Source of the DNA: an uncultured Collinsella sp.
GTDB taxonomy: Bacteria > Actinomycetota > Coriobacteriia > Coriobacteriales > Coriobacteriaceae
Direction: 5' to 3'
DNA length: 64,000 bases
NCBI GenBank assembly: GCA_958407465.1
Contig: CATYIV010000008.1
Span: 1-64,000 of the forward strand
In this document: positions 51,932-61,640 of the stretch, in pieces
Layout of the letters: each line of letters opens with the position of its first letter
Numbering within the stretch: the first letter of the stretch is position 1
Notes under the pieces: generated by a model
Databases searched by the model: none
What the model was told of the DNA's origin: nothing
What the model saw: only the letters and a program-made list of their open reading frames with translations
Program-made: the position numbers and the translations under genes

Positions 51932-52895
51932 CGAGACAGGGGAGATGCGCACCGGCGCTGCGGCGCCCAACGCGGATGTGCACAAGTCCGACGCCCAGCC
52001 CGTCTATCCGCACACCATGCGCCTGCAGCGCTTTTTGGCGCGCGCAGGCGTGGCGAGCCGCCGCGGGTCGGAGGACCTGATGACCGCCGGCCGAGTGACG
52101 GTTAACGGCGAGGTCGCGACCGAGTTGGGCACCAAGGTCGATGTCGACCGCGATCATATCGAGGTCGACGGCATGCCCGTTAAGCTCGACCAGGGCGCCG
52201 TGTACCTGATGCTCTACAAGCCGACCGGCTATCTCACCACCATGAGCGACCCGCAGGAGCGTCCCTGTGTGGCGGACCTGGTTCCCCGCGACCGATTTCC
52301 GGGCCTGTTCCCGGTGGGCCGCCTGGACCGCGACACCACGGGCCTTTTGCTCTTTACCACCGACGGCGACCTGTCGCAGGACCTGCTGCACCCGAGCAAA
52401 CACGTCTACAAGACCTACCAGGCACTCGTGGACGGCGAACTGTCCGACCGCGACCTCACGCCGCTGCGTCGTGGCATCGAGCTCGACGACGGCCTATGCC
52501 AGCCGGCAATCTGCCGCGTCATCACCGCTCGCGAAGCCGAGGCCGTGGCTCCGCAGGGCGTCAAGCCCGGCACCACCGCCGTGGAGGTCATCATCCGCGA
52601 GGGTCGTAAGAACCAGGTCAAGCGCATGCTGGGCAAGATCCACCACCCGGTGATCCGCCTGCATCGCAGCAACTTTGCCGGCCTGGAGCTCAAGGATGTG
52701 GCCAAGGGCTCGTGGCGCGAGCTCACCGACCGCGAGGTGCAAATCCTCAAGGCCGGCGGCATCCCGCCTAAGCAGGCCAGCTCCAAGCGCGACAGCGGCA
52801 AGCCCCAGGGCACGCCCGCGGCACGCACGCGTCACCACGGCAGCCACGGCTCCGCGCCCAAGCGCAACACCTACCGCGAGCGCTACACCGGCTAG
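51918..52895 (+). CDS. rluB: 23S rRNA pseudouridine synthase, RluB type
   Basis: 325 aa. An S4 RNA-binding domain (MRLQRFLARAGVASRRGSED) precedes the RsuA/RluB catalytic domain with GRLDRDTTGLLLFTTDGD containing the catalytic Asp. The C-terminal extension is basic (QASSKRDSGKPQG...) and likely binds RNA. ATG at 51918 follows GGAGG within the end of scpB. The scpA-scpB-rluB order is standard. Confidence 0.92.
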   Translation: MTKTNETGEMRTGAAAPNADVHKSDAQPVYPHTMRLQRFLARAGVASRRGSEDLMTAGRVTVNGEVATELGTKVDVDRDHIEVDGMPVKLDQGAVYLMLYKPTGYLTTMSDPQERPCVADLVPRDRFPGLFPVGRLDRDTTGLLLFTTDGDLSQDLLHPSKHVYKTYQALVDGELSDRDLTPLRRGIELDDGLCQPAICRVITAREAEAVAPQGVKPGTTAVEVIIREGRKNQVKRMLGKIHHPVIRLHRSNFAGLELKDVAKGSWRELTDREVQILKAGGIPPKQASSKRDSGKPQGTPAARTRHHGSHGSAPKRNTYRERYTG

Positions 52896-52961
52896 GCAGA
52901 CCGCCAAGCCGCAGCGCCCGCGTCCCATACCAGCACGTCAACCACCGAAAGGAAGCATTGC

Positions 52962-53648
52962 ATGATCGTCGCCATCGACGGCCCCGCCGGTTCCGGCAAG
53001 TCCACCATCGCCAAGGAGATCGCCCGCCAGCTGGGCTTTAACAAGCTCGATACGGGCGCCATGTATCGCGCCGTCACCTTCGCCGCGCTCGACCGCGGCA
53101 TCGACCTGGACGACGAGGCTGCCATCGACGCCCTCGCCGAGCAGATCGAAATCCGCTTTACCAACGGCACCGGCGAGGACACACGTCTGACCATTGATGG
53201 CCAGGACGCCTCGGCTGCCATCCGCACCCCGCAGGTCGACGCCAACGTGTCCAAGGTCTCGGCCTACCCGGGCGTGCGCGCGGCCATGCTCGTCCATCAG
53301 CGCCGCGCCGCCGAGGATCGCGACATCGTGGCCGAGGGTCGCGACATCGGAACCGTCGTGTTCCCCAACGCGCAGGTCAAGGTGTTCCTGACCGCCGACC
53401 CGCGCGAGCGCGCCCGTCGCCGCGTGCTGCAGCGCCACCAAAACGACGCCCAGCCGCTCACCAGCGAGCAGCTCGAGGCCGAAGTCGACGAGACCCTCGA
53501 TGCCCTCAAGCAGCGCGACAAGCTCGACAGCAGCCGCGAGGTGGCGCCGCTCGTGCCCGCCGAGGACGCCGTGCACGTCGACTCCACCGCACACACCATA
53601 GACGAGGTCGTCCACATTATCGAGGACCTCATCAACCAAAGGAGGTAG
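52962..53648 (+). CDS. cmk: Cytidylate kinase
   Basis: 228 aa. P-loop IDGPAGSGKSTIAKEIA, LDTGAMYRAVT and AEGRDIGTVVFPNA are family hallmarks. Phosphorylates CMP and dCMP. GAAAGGAAG precedes the ATG. Followed by plsC after 3 nt. Confidence 0.95.
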   Translation: MIVAIDGPAGSGKSTIAKEIARQLGFNKLDTGAMYRAVTFAALDRGIDLDDEAAIDALAEQIEIRFTNGTGEDTRLTIDGQDASAAIRTPQVDANVSKVSAYPGVRAAMLVHQRRAAEDRDIVAEGRDIGTVVFPNAQVKVFLTADPRERARRRVLQRHQNDAQPLTSEQLEAEVDETLDALKQRDKLDSSREVAPLVPAEDAVHVDSTAHTIDEVVHIIEDLINQRR

Positions 53649-53651
53649 CCC

Positions 53652-54380
53652 ATGCGCCTGTTTAAGCAGACGCCCGAGGATTACTACAACGCCCCTTATG
53701 CCGAGTTCCCCGTGCTCATCCGCGGCACCGTCTTCGTGGTCATGGCAATCCTTTGGGCCTTCTCCAAGCTCATGTGGCGCTGGAAGGTAGAGGACGCCGA
53801 TCTGCTGTTTGAGCGCCAGGAAGGCCGCGGCAGCGTGGTCATCTGCAACCACACCTCGATGGCCGAGCTTTTGGCTGTAGAGACGGCGCTGTTCTTTGGC
53901 GGCCGCCGCATTCGCCCCATTTTTAAGTCCGAGTTTGCCAAGAGCAAGATCGTACGCTGGGCCTTTAGCCGCGTTGGTGGCATCCCCGTGGAGCGTGGTA
54001 CTGCCGATATGAAGTGCCTGCGTGCCGCCCAGCATGCGCTGCAGCGCGGCGAGGACGTCCTGATCTTCCCCGAGGGCACGCGCATCCGCTCGCGCGAGAT
54101 CAAACCCGAGGTCCACGGCGGCTTTGCGCTCATCGCCCAGATGGGCAAGGCACCCGTGAACCCGCTCGCCATCTGTGGCTGGTCCGACATCACGCCTGCG
54201 GGCAAAAAGATCATGCGCCCCAAGAAGTGCTGGATCCGCGCCGGCAAGGCCATCTCGCTTTCCGACGCGCCAGCCGGGCTTAAGCGCACGGAGCGTCTGG
54301 CCTGGTTTGAGTCCGAGGCCATGAACCGCGTCTACGCCATGCGAGACGAGCTGTGCGCCGAGCATCCGGGCAGGTTCTAG
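53652..54380 (+). CDS. plsC: 1-acyl-sn-glycerol-3-phosphate acyltransferase
   Basis: 242 aa. An N-terminal membrane segment, then NHTSMAE (the H-x4-D/E catalytic motif with Glu), GGIPVERG and FPEGTRIRS, the LPLAT motifs. Makes phosphatidic acid at the membrane. It works with PlsY and GpsA encoded a few kb downstream. Confidence 0.9.
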   Translation: MRLFKQTPEDYYNAPYAEFPVLIRGTVFVVMAILWAFSKLMWRWKVEDADLLFERQEGRGSVVICNHTSMAELLAVETALFFGGRRIRPIFKSEFAKSKIVRWAFSRVGGIPVERGTADMKCLRAAQHALQRGEDVLIFPEGTRIRSREIKPEVHGGFALIAQMGKAPVNPLAICGWSDITPAGKKIMRPKKCWIRAGKAISLSDAPAGLKRTERLAWFESEAMNRVYAMRDELCAEHPGRF

Positions 54381-54382
54381 CC

Positions 54383-55282
54383 ATGGACGAGAACGTTATG
54401 GGCACCACCGCGACCGCGTCCGACCAGGGCGGCGCGCCCACCATCGAGATCGCAGCCCATGCCGGCACCTGCTACGGCGTGCAGCGCGCGCTCGACATGG
54501 CGCTGGCCGCCGCGCCGCAGGCAGGGGAGAGCGCTCAGGTCCACACCCTGGGCCCGCTCATCCATAACCCCATCGTGGTACGCGAGCTCGCTGAGGCAGG
54601 CGTTGGCTTGGCCGAGAACCTGGACGACGCATCATCGGGTACCGTGATCATCCGCGCCCACGGCGTGGTGCCGCAGGTGATCGATGCTGCCCGCACGCGC
54701 GGCCTCAACGTGGTCGACGCCACCTGCCCTTACGTCAAGAAGGTCCACGTGGCCGCCGAGCGCCTGGTGCGCGAGGGCTATCGCGTACTCGTCGTGGGTG
54801 AGCCGGGCCATCCCGAGGTCGAGGGCATTCTGGGTCACGCCGGCGATGATGCGCAGGTCGTGAGCTGTGCCGCCGACGCCAACGCCTTGTCGCTCAAGGG
54901 CAAGGTAGGCCTGGTTGTGCAGACCACCCAGACCGCGCAGAACCTCGCCGAGGTCGTGGCAGCTATCACCCCGCACGTGCAGGAGCTGCGTGTGATCAAC
55001 ACCATCTGCGCCGCCACGAGTGAGCGCCAGCAGGCAGCCGCCGCACTTGCCAACCGCTGCGACTGCATGGTCGTGGTGGGCGGCAAGAACTCGGGCAACA
55101 CCCGCCGCCTGGCGCAGATTTGCGCAGACGCCTGCGAGCGCACGTATCACATCGAGGAAGCTTCCGAGCTCCAGGCCGCGTGGTTTGCCAACGCGCGCCA
55201 CATCGGCATCACTGCCGGAGCCTCCACCCCGCAAGAACACATCGAGCGCGCCGTTGCGCGCATCAAGGAGCTTTGCCGCTAA
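54383..55282 (+). CDS. ispH: 4-hydroxy-3-methylbut-2-enyl diphosphate reductase
   Basis: 299 aa. Last enzyme of the MEP isoprenoid pathway, an iron-sulfur protein. The three cluster cysteines are in AHAGTCYGVQRAL, DATCPYVKKVH and NTICAATSERQ. GLVVQTTQT and VVGGKNSGNTRRL are also conserved. ATG at 54383 lies 2 nt after plsC; a short N-terminal extension precedes the conserved core. Confidence 0.93.
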   Translation: MDENVMGTTATASDQGGAPTIEIAAHAGTCYGVQRALDMALAAAPQAGESAQVHTLGPLIHNPIVVRELAEAGVGLAENLDDASSGTVIIRAHGVVPQVIDAARTRGLNVVDATCPYVKKVHVAAERLVREGYRVLVVGEPGHPEVEGILGHAGDDAQVVSCAADANALSLKGKVGLVVQTTQTAQNLAEVVAAITPHVQELRVINTICAATSERQQAAAALANRCDCMVVVGGKNSGNTRRLAQICADACERTYHIEEASELQAAWFANARHIGITAGASTPQEHIERAVARIKELCR

Positions 55283-55284
55283 CC

Positions 55285-56727
55285 ATGGACCAGACCGTAC
55301 CCGCATACGCCGCCGAGGTGGCCGATTACGGGCGCAGCCGCGACCCCGAGCCGGGTGAGGGCGCGCTCGTTAAGAACGTGCGTCCCGAGTCGCCCGCATG
55401 GGATGTGGGTATCGAGCCGGGCATGCGCGTGCTTACGGTCAACGGCGAGCAGCTCACCGACATGATCGTATGGCTTTGGGAGGCCGACGATGATACCGTC
55501 GACCTCGAGGTTTTCGACCCACGCGACAACACCGTCACCTCCGTCGAGCTCGACCGCTTCCCGGGCGAGGACTGGGGCCTGGAGTTCGACGGCCCCATCT
55601 TTGACGGCATGCGTACCTGTGTGAACGCCTGCGTGTTCTGCTTTATGACCATGCTGCCCAAGGGTGGCCGCTCCACGCTCTATATCCGCGACGATGACTA
55701 TCGCCTGAGCTTTTTGCAGGGCAACTTCGTCACGCTCACGAACCTCACCGACGAGGACGTGCAAAACGTCATCCAACGCAACATGAGCCCTATGAACGTG
55801 TCGGTCCATGCCGTGAGCCCCGACGTCCGCCGTCGTATGATGGGCCGCAACGCCCAGCGCGGCATGGACGTACTCGAAGCCATCATGGCCGCCGGCATCG
55901 AGATTCACGCGCAGATCGTGTTGTGCCCCGGCATGAACGACGGCGAGGAGCTGGAAAAGACCCTGCGCTTTTGCGAGGAGCACGAGCAAATCACAAGCCT
56001 GGGCATTGTGCCGCTCGGTTTTACCAAGCATCAGAACCGCTTTAGCTGGTCATACAGCGACAAGCCCGAACTGGCGCGCGAGACCATTGCCATGATCCGT
56101 CCCTACCAGGACCGTGCCTACGAGCGCTTTGGCCGCCATACCTTCCAGATGAGCGACGAGTTCTACCTGGACGCCGGCATCGAGCCGCCCGAGGCGGACT
56201 TTTACGACGGTTACCCGCAGTACTACGACGGCATCGGCATGATCCGCTCGTACCTGGACGAAACCGACGACGTGCTTACCGCCGACGCCGAGCGCCTAGC
56301 CCGCGTCCGCGAGGCCATCGCCGCCCGTAGTCAGCGCCTCCTGTGCCTCTCGGGCGCCAGCGCACGCGACACGGTGGCCCGCTTTGTGGAGTCGCCCCAG
56401 GGACTCGCCGGCACTGTCACGGCCATCAAGAACCGCTACTTTGGCGGCAACGTGGACGTAACCGGCCTCATCGTCGCGTGTGACATTCTTGAGCAGCTAC
56501 CCCAAGACCTGTCGGGGGTTATGCTCTTTGTGCCTAAGCTCATGTTCAACGCTGACGGCATGACGCTTGACGAGTATCATCGTGACGATTTACTCGCAAG
56601 CCTTACCAGTCGCGGCGCCGAGGTTCATGTGGTGTCGACCATGCCGCATAAGCTGCTCGATACCCTGGAGCACATCCTTGGCATTGTGCCTGCCGACTCT
56701 AACACTTCCACTGACCCTACCCATTAA
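55285..56727 (+). CDS. DUF512 radical-SAM-like protein with PDZ-like N-domain
   Basis: 480 aa. The N-terminal GALVKNVRPESPAWDVGIEP is a PDZ-like fold. CVNACVFCFMTMLPKGGR provides a C-x3-C-x2-C radical-SAM-type cluster site, followed by DDYRLSFLQGNFVTLTNL, then the DUF512 domain (RFGRHTFQMSDEFYLDAG). Its function is not established. It conserves position directly upstream of der in many Gram-positive bacteria. ATG at 55285, 2 nt after ispH. Confidence 0.88.
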   Translation: MDQTVPAYAAEVADYGRSRDPEPGEGALVKNVRPESPAWDVGIEPGMRVLTVNGEQLTDMIVWLWEADDDTVDLEVFDPRDNTVTSVELDRFPGEDWGLEFDGPIFDGMRTCVNACVFCFMTMLPKGGRSTLYIRDDDYRLSFLQGNFVTLTNLTDEDVQNVIQRNMSPMNVSVHAVSPDVRRRMMGRNAQRGMDVLEAIMAAGIEIHAQIVLCPGMNDGEELEKTLRFCEEHEQITSLGIVPLGFTKHQNRFSWSYSDKPELARETIAMIRPYQDRAYERFGRHTFQMSDEFYLDAGIEPPEADFYDGYPQYYDGIGMIRSYLDETDDVLTADAERLARVREAIAARSQRLLCLSGASARDTVARFVESPQGLAGTVTAIKNRYFGGNVDVTGLIVACDILEQLPQDLSGVMLFVPKLMFNADGMTLDEYHRDDLLASLTSRGAEVHVVSTMPHKLLDTLEHILGIVPADSNTSTDPTH

Positions 56728-56737
56728 AGGAGTGCAG

Positions 56738-58072
56738 ATGAAACCTATCGTCGCCGTCGTCGGACGCCCCAACGTGGGCAAGTCCACGCTCGTTAACCGC
56801 CTGGCCCAGACCTCGGACGCTATCGTCCATGAGTCTCGCGGCGTCACGCGCGACCGCTCGTACCACACGGCCGATTGGAACGGCCGCGAGTTCACCATCG
56901 TCGACACGGGCGGCATCGAACCGCTCAAGAGCGATGACGTCTTCGCCACGTCCATTCGCGACCAGGCCCTCGCCGCCGCCGAGGAAGCCGCCGTCATCCT
57001 GTTTGTGGTCGACGGCCGCACCGGCGTCACCGAGGAGGACGAGTCGGTCGCTCGCATGCTCAAGCGCTGCGACAAGCCGGTCTTTCTACTGGTGAACAAG
57101 CTCGACAACCCCGATCGCGAGAACGACAGCATCTGGGAGTTCTATTCGCTCGGCATCGGTGAGCCCACGCCGCTCTCGGCCCTGCATGGCCATGGCACGG
57201 GCGACCTGCTCGACGACATCGTGGCCCTGCTTCCCGAGGAAGAGGACGAAGTCGCCGACGAGTTCCCCGATGCGCTGAACGTGGCCATCATCGGTCGCCC
57301 CAACGCCGGTAAGTCCTCGCTGTTCAACCGCATCCTGGGCGCCGACCGCTCCATCGTGTCCAACATTGCCGGCACGACGCGCGACGCCATCGACACGGTC
57401 GTCGAGCGCAACGGCAAGCACTACCGCATGGTCGACACCGCGGGCATTCGCAAGAAGAGCACCGTGTACGAGAATATCGAGTACTACTCCATGGTTCGCG
57501 GCCTGCGCGCCATCGACCGCGCCGACGTGGCGCTGCTCGTCGTCGACGCCTCCGTGGGCGTCACCGAGCAGGACCAGAAGGTCATGGGCTTGGCCATCGA
57601 GCGCGGCTGCGCCATCGTGGTGCTGCTCAACAAGTGGGATCTGCTCGACGACGACCGTAAGCGCGAGGCCTGCATGGAGACCATCGACCGCCGTCTGGGC
57701 GTTATGGCTCCCTGGGCCCAGTACCTGCGCATCTCTGCCCTGACCGGCCGCAGCGTCGAGAAGATCTGGGCGATGGTCGACGCCGCCGAAAAGACGCGCT
57801 CGCAGAAGATCAGCACCTCGCGCCTCAACACGTTCCTCACCGACCTGCGCGAGTTCGGTCATACCGTGGTGGACGGCAAGCGCCGCCTGCGCATGCACTA
57901 CGTGACCCAGACGGGCGTCAACCCGCCGACGTTCACGTTCTTCGTCAACCACAGCGACCTGGTCAACGACACCTACCAGCGCTACGTAGAAAACCGCATG
58001 CGTTCGACCTTCGACTTCGCCGGCACGCCCATTCGACTCTTCTTTAGGAAGAAGGAGCAAAAGGATGCATAA
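56738..58072 (+). CDS. der: Ribosome assembly GTPase Der (EngA)
   Basis: 444 aa. Two consecutive GTPase domains: GRPNVGKSTLVNRL with DTGGIEP and NKLD, then GRPNAGKSSLFNRI with DTAGIRKK and NKWD, followed by the KH-like C-terminal domain (LRMHYVTQTGVNPPTF). Acts in 50S subunit maturation. AAAGGAG precedes the ATG at 56738. Confidence 0.97.
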   Translation: MKPIVAVVGRPNVGKSTLVNRLAQTSDAIVHESRGVTRDRSYHTADWNGREFTIVDTGGIEPLKSDDVFATSIRDQALAAAEEAAVILFVVDGRTGVTEEDESVARMLKRCDKPVFLLVNKLDNPDRENDSIWEFYSLGIGEPTPLSALHGHGTGDLLDDIVALLPEEEDEVADEFPDALNVAIIGRPNAGKSSLFNRILGADRSIVSNIAGTTRDAIDTVVERNGKHYRMVDTAGIRKKSTVYENIEYYSMVRGLRAIDRADVALLVVDASVGVTEQDQKVMGLAIERGCAIVVLLNKWDLLDDDRKREACMETIDRRLGVMAPWAQYLRISALTGRSVEKIWAMVDAAEKTRSQKISTSRLNTFLTDLREFGHTVVDGKRRLRMHYVTQTGVNPPTFTFFVNHSDLVNDTYQRYVENRMRSTFDFAGTPIRLFFRKKEQKDA

Positions 58073-58748
58073 TCCGATTCTGCTGACCGCCATCTGCGCC
58101 GTGGTCTCGTTCTTTATCGGGGCGATTCCGTTTGGCCTGATCTTGGGCCGCGTGTTCAACCACACCGACATTCGCAAGGCGGGCTCCGGCAACATCGGCA
58201 CCACCAACGCACTGCGCGTAGCCGGCCCCAAGGTGGCCGCGCTCACGCTGCTGCTCGACTGCCTTAAGGGCGCCATCTGCGTCCTTATCGCCCGTCCACT
58301 CATTGCCGACTTGGGCTATGGTTTTCCGCCGAGTATTATGGCCCCCGGCGCCGCCGGCGACTGGATGCTCGGCGTCATTTGCCTGGCAGCGGTGTGGGGC
58401 CATATCTTCTCGCCCTACCTCAACTTCCATGGAGGCAAGGGTATCGCCGTGGGTCTGGGCGTTATCCTCGCCTGGTACTGGCCCATTGGTCTGTCGCTGC
58501 TGGGCATGTTTATCGTGGCCGTCGCCATCACCAAGTTCGTGTCGGTGGGCTCGCTTGCCGCGGCCATCGGTCTTCCCATTGCCGCTTGTGCGGTCTTTCC
58601 GTACAGCAGCCTAGGACTTAAGTTTTGCATGGCGATGATCGGCATCACCGTGGTGTGGGCCCATCGTGCGAACATCAAAAAGCTCATGACCGGTAAGGAG
58701 TCCAAGCTCTCGTTTACCAAGCGCGTCACCGAGCCCGACGATAAGTAG
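58065..58748 (+). CDS. plsY: Acyl-phosphate glycerol-3-phosphate acyltransferase
   Basis: 227 aa, membrane protein. FFIGAIPFGLILGRV, the RKAGSGNIGTTNALRV loop and the FHGGKGIAVGLG motif are the three PlsY motifs. Makes lysophosphatidic acid from acyl-phosphate and glycerol-3-phosphate. It overlaps der by 8 nt and precedes gpsA, which supplies its substrate. Confidence 0.95.
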   Translation: MHNPILLTAICAVVSFFIGAIPFGLILGRVFNHTDIRKAGSGNIGTTNALRVAGPKVAALTLLLDCLKGAICVLIARPLIADLGYGFPPSIMAPGAAGDWMLGVICLAAVWGHIFSPYLNFHGGKGIAVGLGVILAWYWPIGLSLLGMFIVAVAITKFVSVGSLAAAIGLPIAACAVFPYSSLGLKFCMAMIGITVVWAHRANIKKLMTGKESKLSFTKRVTEPDDK

Positions 58749-58757
58749 GAGAGAGTC

Positions 58758-59765
58758 ATGAATGTTGCGCTGATTGGCTCTGGCTCCTGGGGAACCGCCG
58801 TCGCCGGCCTTGCCGCCGCGCGAGCCGAGCGCGTGACCATGTGGGCCCATAGCGAGCAGACGGCCGCCGGCATCAATGGCGAGCACCGCAACCCACGCTA
58901 CCTTGTGGGCTACGAGCTGCCCGGCAACGTCGTCGCCACGACCGAGCTCGTGCAGGCGCTCGACGGCGCCGAGGCCATCATCTTTGCCGTTCCTTCGACG
59001 CACCTTCGCAGCGTGTGCCACCAGGCCGCGCCCTTTATCGCCGCCGATACCCCGGTGCTCTGCCTCACCAAGGGCATTGAGCCCGAGTCCGGCCTGCTCA
59101 TGAGCGAGGTCATCGCCAGCGAGATCGGCAACGAGGCGCGCGTGGCGGCCCTCTCGGGCCCCAACCATGCCGAGGAGATTTGCCGCGGCGGACTTTCTGC
59201 CGCCGTCATCGCCAGCGAAGATCCGCAGATAGGGGAGGCCTTTAAGGACCTGCTCCTGTCCACGGCCTTCCGCATCTACCTGTCGCAGGACATGACCGGT
59301 GTCGAGGTCTGCGGCGCCATGAAAAATGTCATCGCCATCGTGTGCGGCATCTCCGCCGGCACCGGCGCGGGCGACAACACGCTCGCCCTCATTATGACGC
59401 GCGGCCTAGCCGAGATCAGCCGTCTGGTGCACGCCCGCGGCGGTCAAGCTATGACCTGCATGGGACTTGCCGGCATGGGAGACCTCATTGCCACCTGTAC
59501 CTCGGAGCATTCGCGCAACCGCACCTTTGGCTACGAGTTTGCCCACGGCGTTTCGCTCGACGAGTACCAGACGCGCACGCATATGGTTGTCGAGGGCGCC
59601 GTCGCGGCCCGCAGCGTCAGCGAACTTGCCCGTTCACTGGGCGTAGACATTCCGCTCACCTTTGCCGTGGAGCAAACGCTCTACAACGGTGTTACTTTGG
59701 ATAGGGCACTCGAGATTCTTACCGACCGCGTCCCCTCTCAAGAGTTCTACGGACTCACCGACTAG
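58758..59765 (+). CDS. gpsA: Glycerol-3-phosphate dehydrogenase [NAD(P)+]
   Basis: 335 aa. Dinucleotide-binding GSGSWGTAVAGL, AVPSTHLR, LSGPNHAEEI, catalytic Lys in GAMKNVIAI, and GMAGMGDL-like GLAGMGDLIATC. Reduces dihydroxyacetone phosphate for phospholipid synthesis. A GGAGAG site lies before the ATG. Confidence 0.96.
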   Translation: MNVALIGSGSWGTAVAGLAAARAERVTMWAHSEQTAAGINGEHRNPRYLVGYELPGNVVATTELVQALDGAEAIIFAVPSTHLRSVCHQAAPFIAADTPVLCLTKGIEPESGLLMSEVIASEIGNEARVAALSGPNHAEEICRGGLSAAVIASEDPQIGEAFKDLLLSTAFRIYLSQDMTGVEVCGAMKNVIAIVCGISAGTGAGDNTLALIMTRGLAEISRLVHARGGQAMTCMGLAGMGDLIATCTSEHSRNRTFGYEFAHGVSLDEYQTRTHMVVEGAVAARSVSELARSLGVDIPLTFAVEQTLYNGVTLDRALEILTDRVPSQEFYGLTD

Positions 59766-59783
59766 CGCAGAAAGGCTACTACC

Positions 59784-60455
59784 ATGGGTTCCATCAAAAT
59801 CGCTCCGTCCGTCCTTTCGGCCGACATGGCCAACCTCAAGGGCGAACTCGACAAGATCGCCGCTGCCGACTACGTGCACTTCGACGTTATGGACGGTCAC
59901 TTTACCGGCAACCTCACCTTTGGCGTCGACATCCTTAAGGCCGTCAAGCGCTCCACCGATGTACCGGTCGACGCGCACCTGATGGTGTCGAACCCCGACG
60001 AGACAGTCGATTGGTATGCCGACGCCGGTGCCGACATGATCACCGTGCACTACGAAGCTTCCACGCACCTGCACCGCACGCTCACCCATCTGCAGCAGCG
60101 CGGCGTCAAGGCTGGCGTGGTGCTCAACCCCGCCACCCCCGTGTGCGTACTCGAGAGCATCATCGACGTTGTCGACATGGTGCTGCTGATGAGCGTGAAC
60201 CCTGGCTTTGGCGGCCAGAGCTTTATCCCTGGCACCATCGCTAAGCTCCACGAGCTCAAGGCCATGTGCGAGCGTCACGGCGTTTCGCCCCTCATCGAAG
60301 TCGATGGCGGTATCTCTTCCAAGAACATCGCCGAGGTCGTCAAGGCCGGCGCCAACGTGCTCGTAGCCGGCTCCGCCGTATTTAAGTCCGAAGATCCCGC
60401 CGCCGAGGTTGCGCTGCTGCAGAAGCTGGGCAACGAGGCCGCACAGGAGGCATAA
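59784..60455 (+). CDS. rpe: Ribulose-phosphate 3-epimerase
   Basis: 223 aa TIM barrel. APSVLSADMANL, HFDVMDGHFTGNLTFG (metal His and Asp), DAHLMVSNP, VLLMSVNPGFGGQSF and EVDGGISSKN complete the active site. Interconverts ribulose-5-phosphate and xylulose-5-phosphate. Confidence 0.96.
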   Translation: MGSIKIAPSVLSADMANLKGELDKIAAADYVHFDVMDGHFTGNLTFGVDILKAVKRSTDVPVDAHLMVSNPDETVDWYADAGADMITVHYEASTHLHRTLTHLQQRGVKAGVVLNPATPVCVLESIIDVVDMVLLMSVNPGFGGQSFIPGTIAKLHELKAMCERHGVSPLIEVDGGISSKNIAEVVKAGANVLVAGSAVFKSEDPAAEVALLQKLGNEAAQEA

Positions 60456-60461
60456 ACCCTT

Positions 60462-61640
60462 ATGACCGCAGGTCAAAACCGCATACCCGTGAATCTTGAC
60501 TACGCCGCCTCGACGCCCATGCGCGCCGAGGCGCGCCTTGCGCAGCGTGAGTACGACGACAGCGAGCTTGCCGGCGTCAACCCCAACTCGCTGCACTCGC
60601 TTGGCCGCAAGGCCGCCGCACGCCTGGAAGTCGCCCGTCGCGATATCGCCCGCAGCTTTGGCGCACGCGTCCGCCCGTCCGAGATCGTCCTGACCAACGG
60701 CGGCACCGAAGCCAACCAACTGGCGCTCCTCGGTCTTGCCGAGGGTGCACGTCAGTGCAACCGTAAGCGTAACCGCGTGATCGTATCTGCCATCGAGCAC
60801 GATTCGATTCTGGACAACCTGCCGCTGCTGCGTGCCGCCGGGTTTAGCGTCGACCTGGTGCAGCCCTGCCGTGCGGGCTACATCGAACCCGCCGCACTGA
60901 GCGACCTGCTTGGCGATGACGTGGCGCTCGTGAGCATTATGGTCGCCAACAACGAGACCGGCGTGGTGCAGCCCATCCGCGAGCTTGCCGCGGCCGCACA
61001 TGCTGCCGGCGCCCTGTTTCATACCGATGCCATCCAAGGGTACTTGCATATTCCGCTCGATGTCACCGAGCTGGGCGTCGATGCTATGACGGTTGCCGCG
61101 CACAAGATCGGTGGCCCCGTGGCATCTGGCGCGCTCTACCTTAAGAGCCGCACGCCGCTGCGCCCGCGCATTTTTGGCGGAGGACAGGAGGCCGGACGAC
61201 GTGCCGGTACGCAGGACCTGCGTACACAGCTGGCTTTTGCCGCTGCCGCCTCCGCGCTGTTGCCGAATGTTGCCAAGGAGCGCACAACGCTGCAGGCCTT
61301 ATCCGACAAGCTTTACGCCACGCTTACGGCTCATCCGCGTATTCATGCCACCATGGACGACTACGCACAGGCCGATCGTCTGCCGGGTATGGTTTCGATC
61401 TACGTCGACGGCATGGACTCCGAGGAGCTCATCGTCAAGCTCGACGCCGCCGGCTTTGAGGTATCGGCAGGCTCGGCATGCTCGAGCGGCAGTATGGACC
61501 CCAGCCACGTTTTGAGTGCGATGGGCATCGGTCGCGAGCAGGCATTGGGCGCACTGCGCATTTCCTTCGATGACCGCGTGAATCCGGGAGATCTGGACGA
61601 CTTTGCCCAGACGCTGCTCTCGATCGTAGGTGCCGCATGA
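60462..61640 (+). CDS. Cysteine desulfurase (NifS/IscS-like)
   Basis: 392 aa, PLP class V aminotransferase. LDYAASTPM at the start, GGTEANQLAL, HTDAIQGYLHIPLD, the PLP lysine in TVAAHKIGGP and the nucleophile loop SAGSACSSGSMDPSHVL. Delivers sulfur for clusters or tRNA thiolation; no scaffold gene is adjacent to decide which. It overlaps the next gene by 4 nt. Confidence 0.92.
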   Translation: MTAGQNRIPVNLDYAASTPMRAEARLAQREYDDSELAGVNPNSLHSLGRKAAARLEVARRDIARSFGARVRPSEIVLTNGGTEANQLALLGLAEGARQCNRKRNRVIVSAIEHDSILDNLPLLRAAGFSVDLVQPCRAGYIEPAALSDLLGDDVALVSIMVANNETGVVQPIRELAAAAHAAGALFHTDAIQGYLHIPLDVTELGVDAMTVAAHKIGGPVASGALYLKSRTPLRPRIFGGGQEAGRRAGTQDLRTQLAFAAAASALLPNVAKERTTLQALSDKLYATLTAHPRIHATMDDYAQADRLPGMVSIYVDGMDSEELIVKLDAAGFEVSAGSACSSGSMDPSHVLSAMGIGREQALGALRISFDDRVNPGDLDDFAQTLLSIVGAA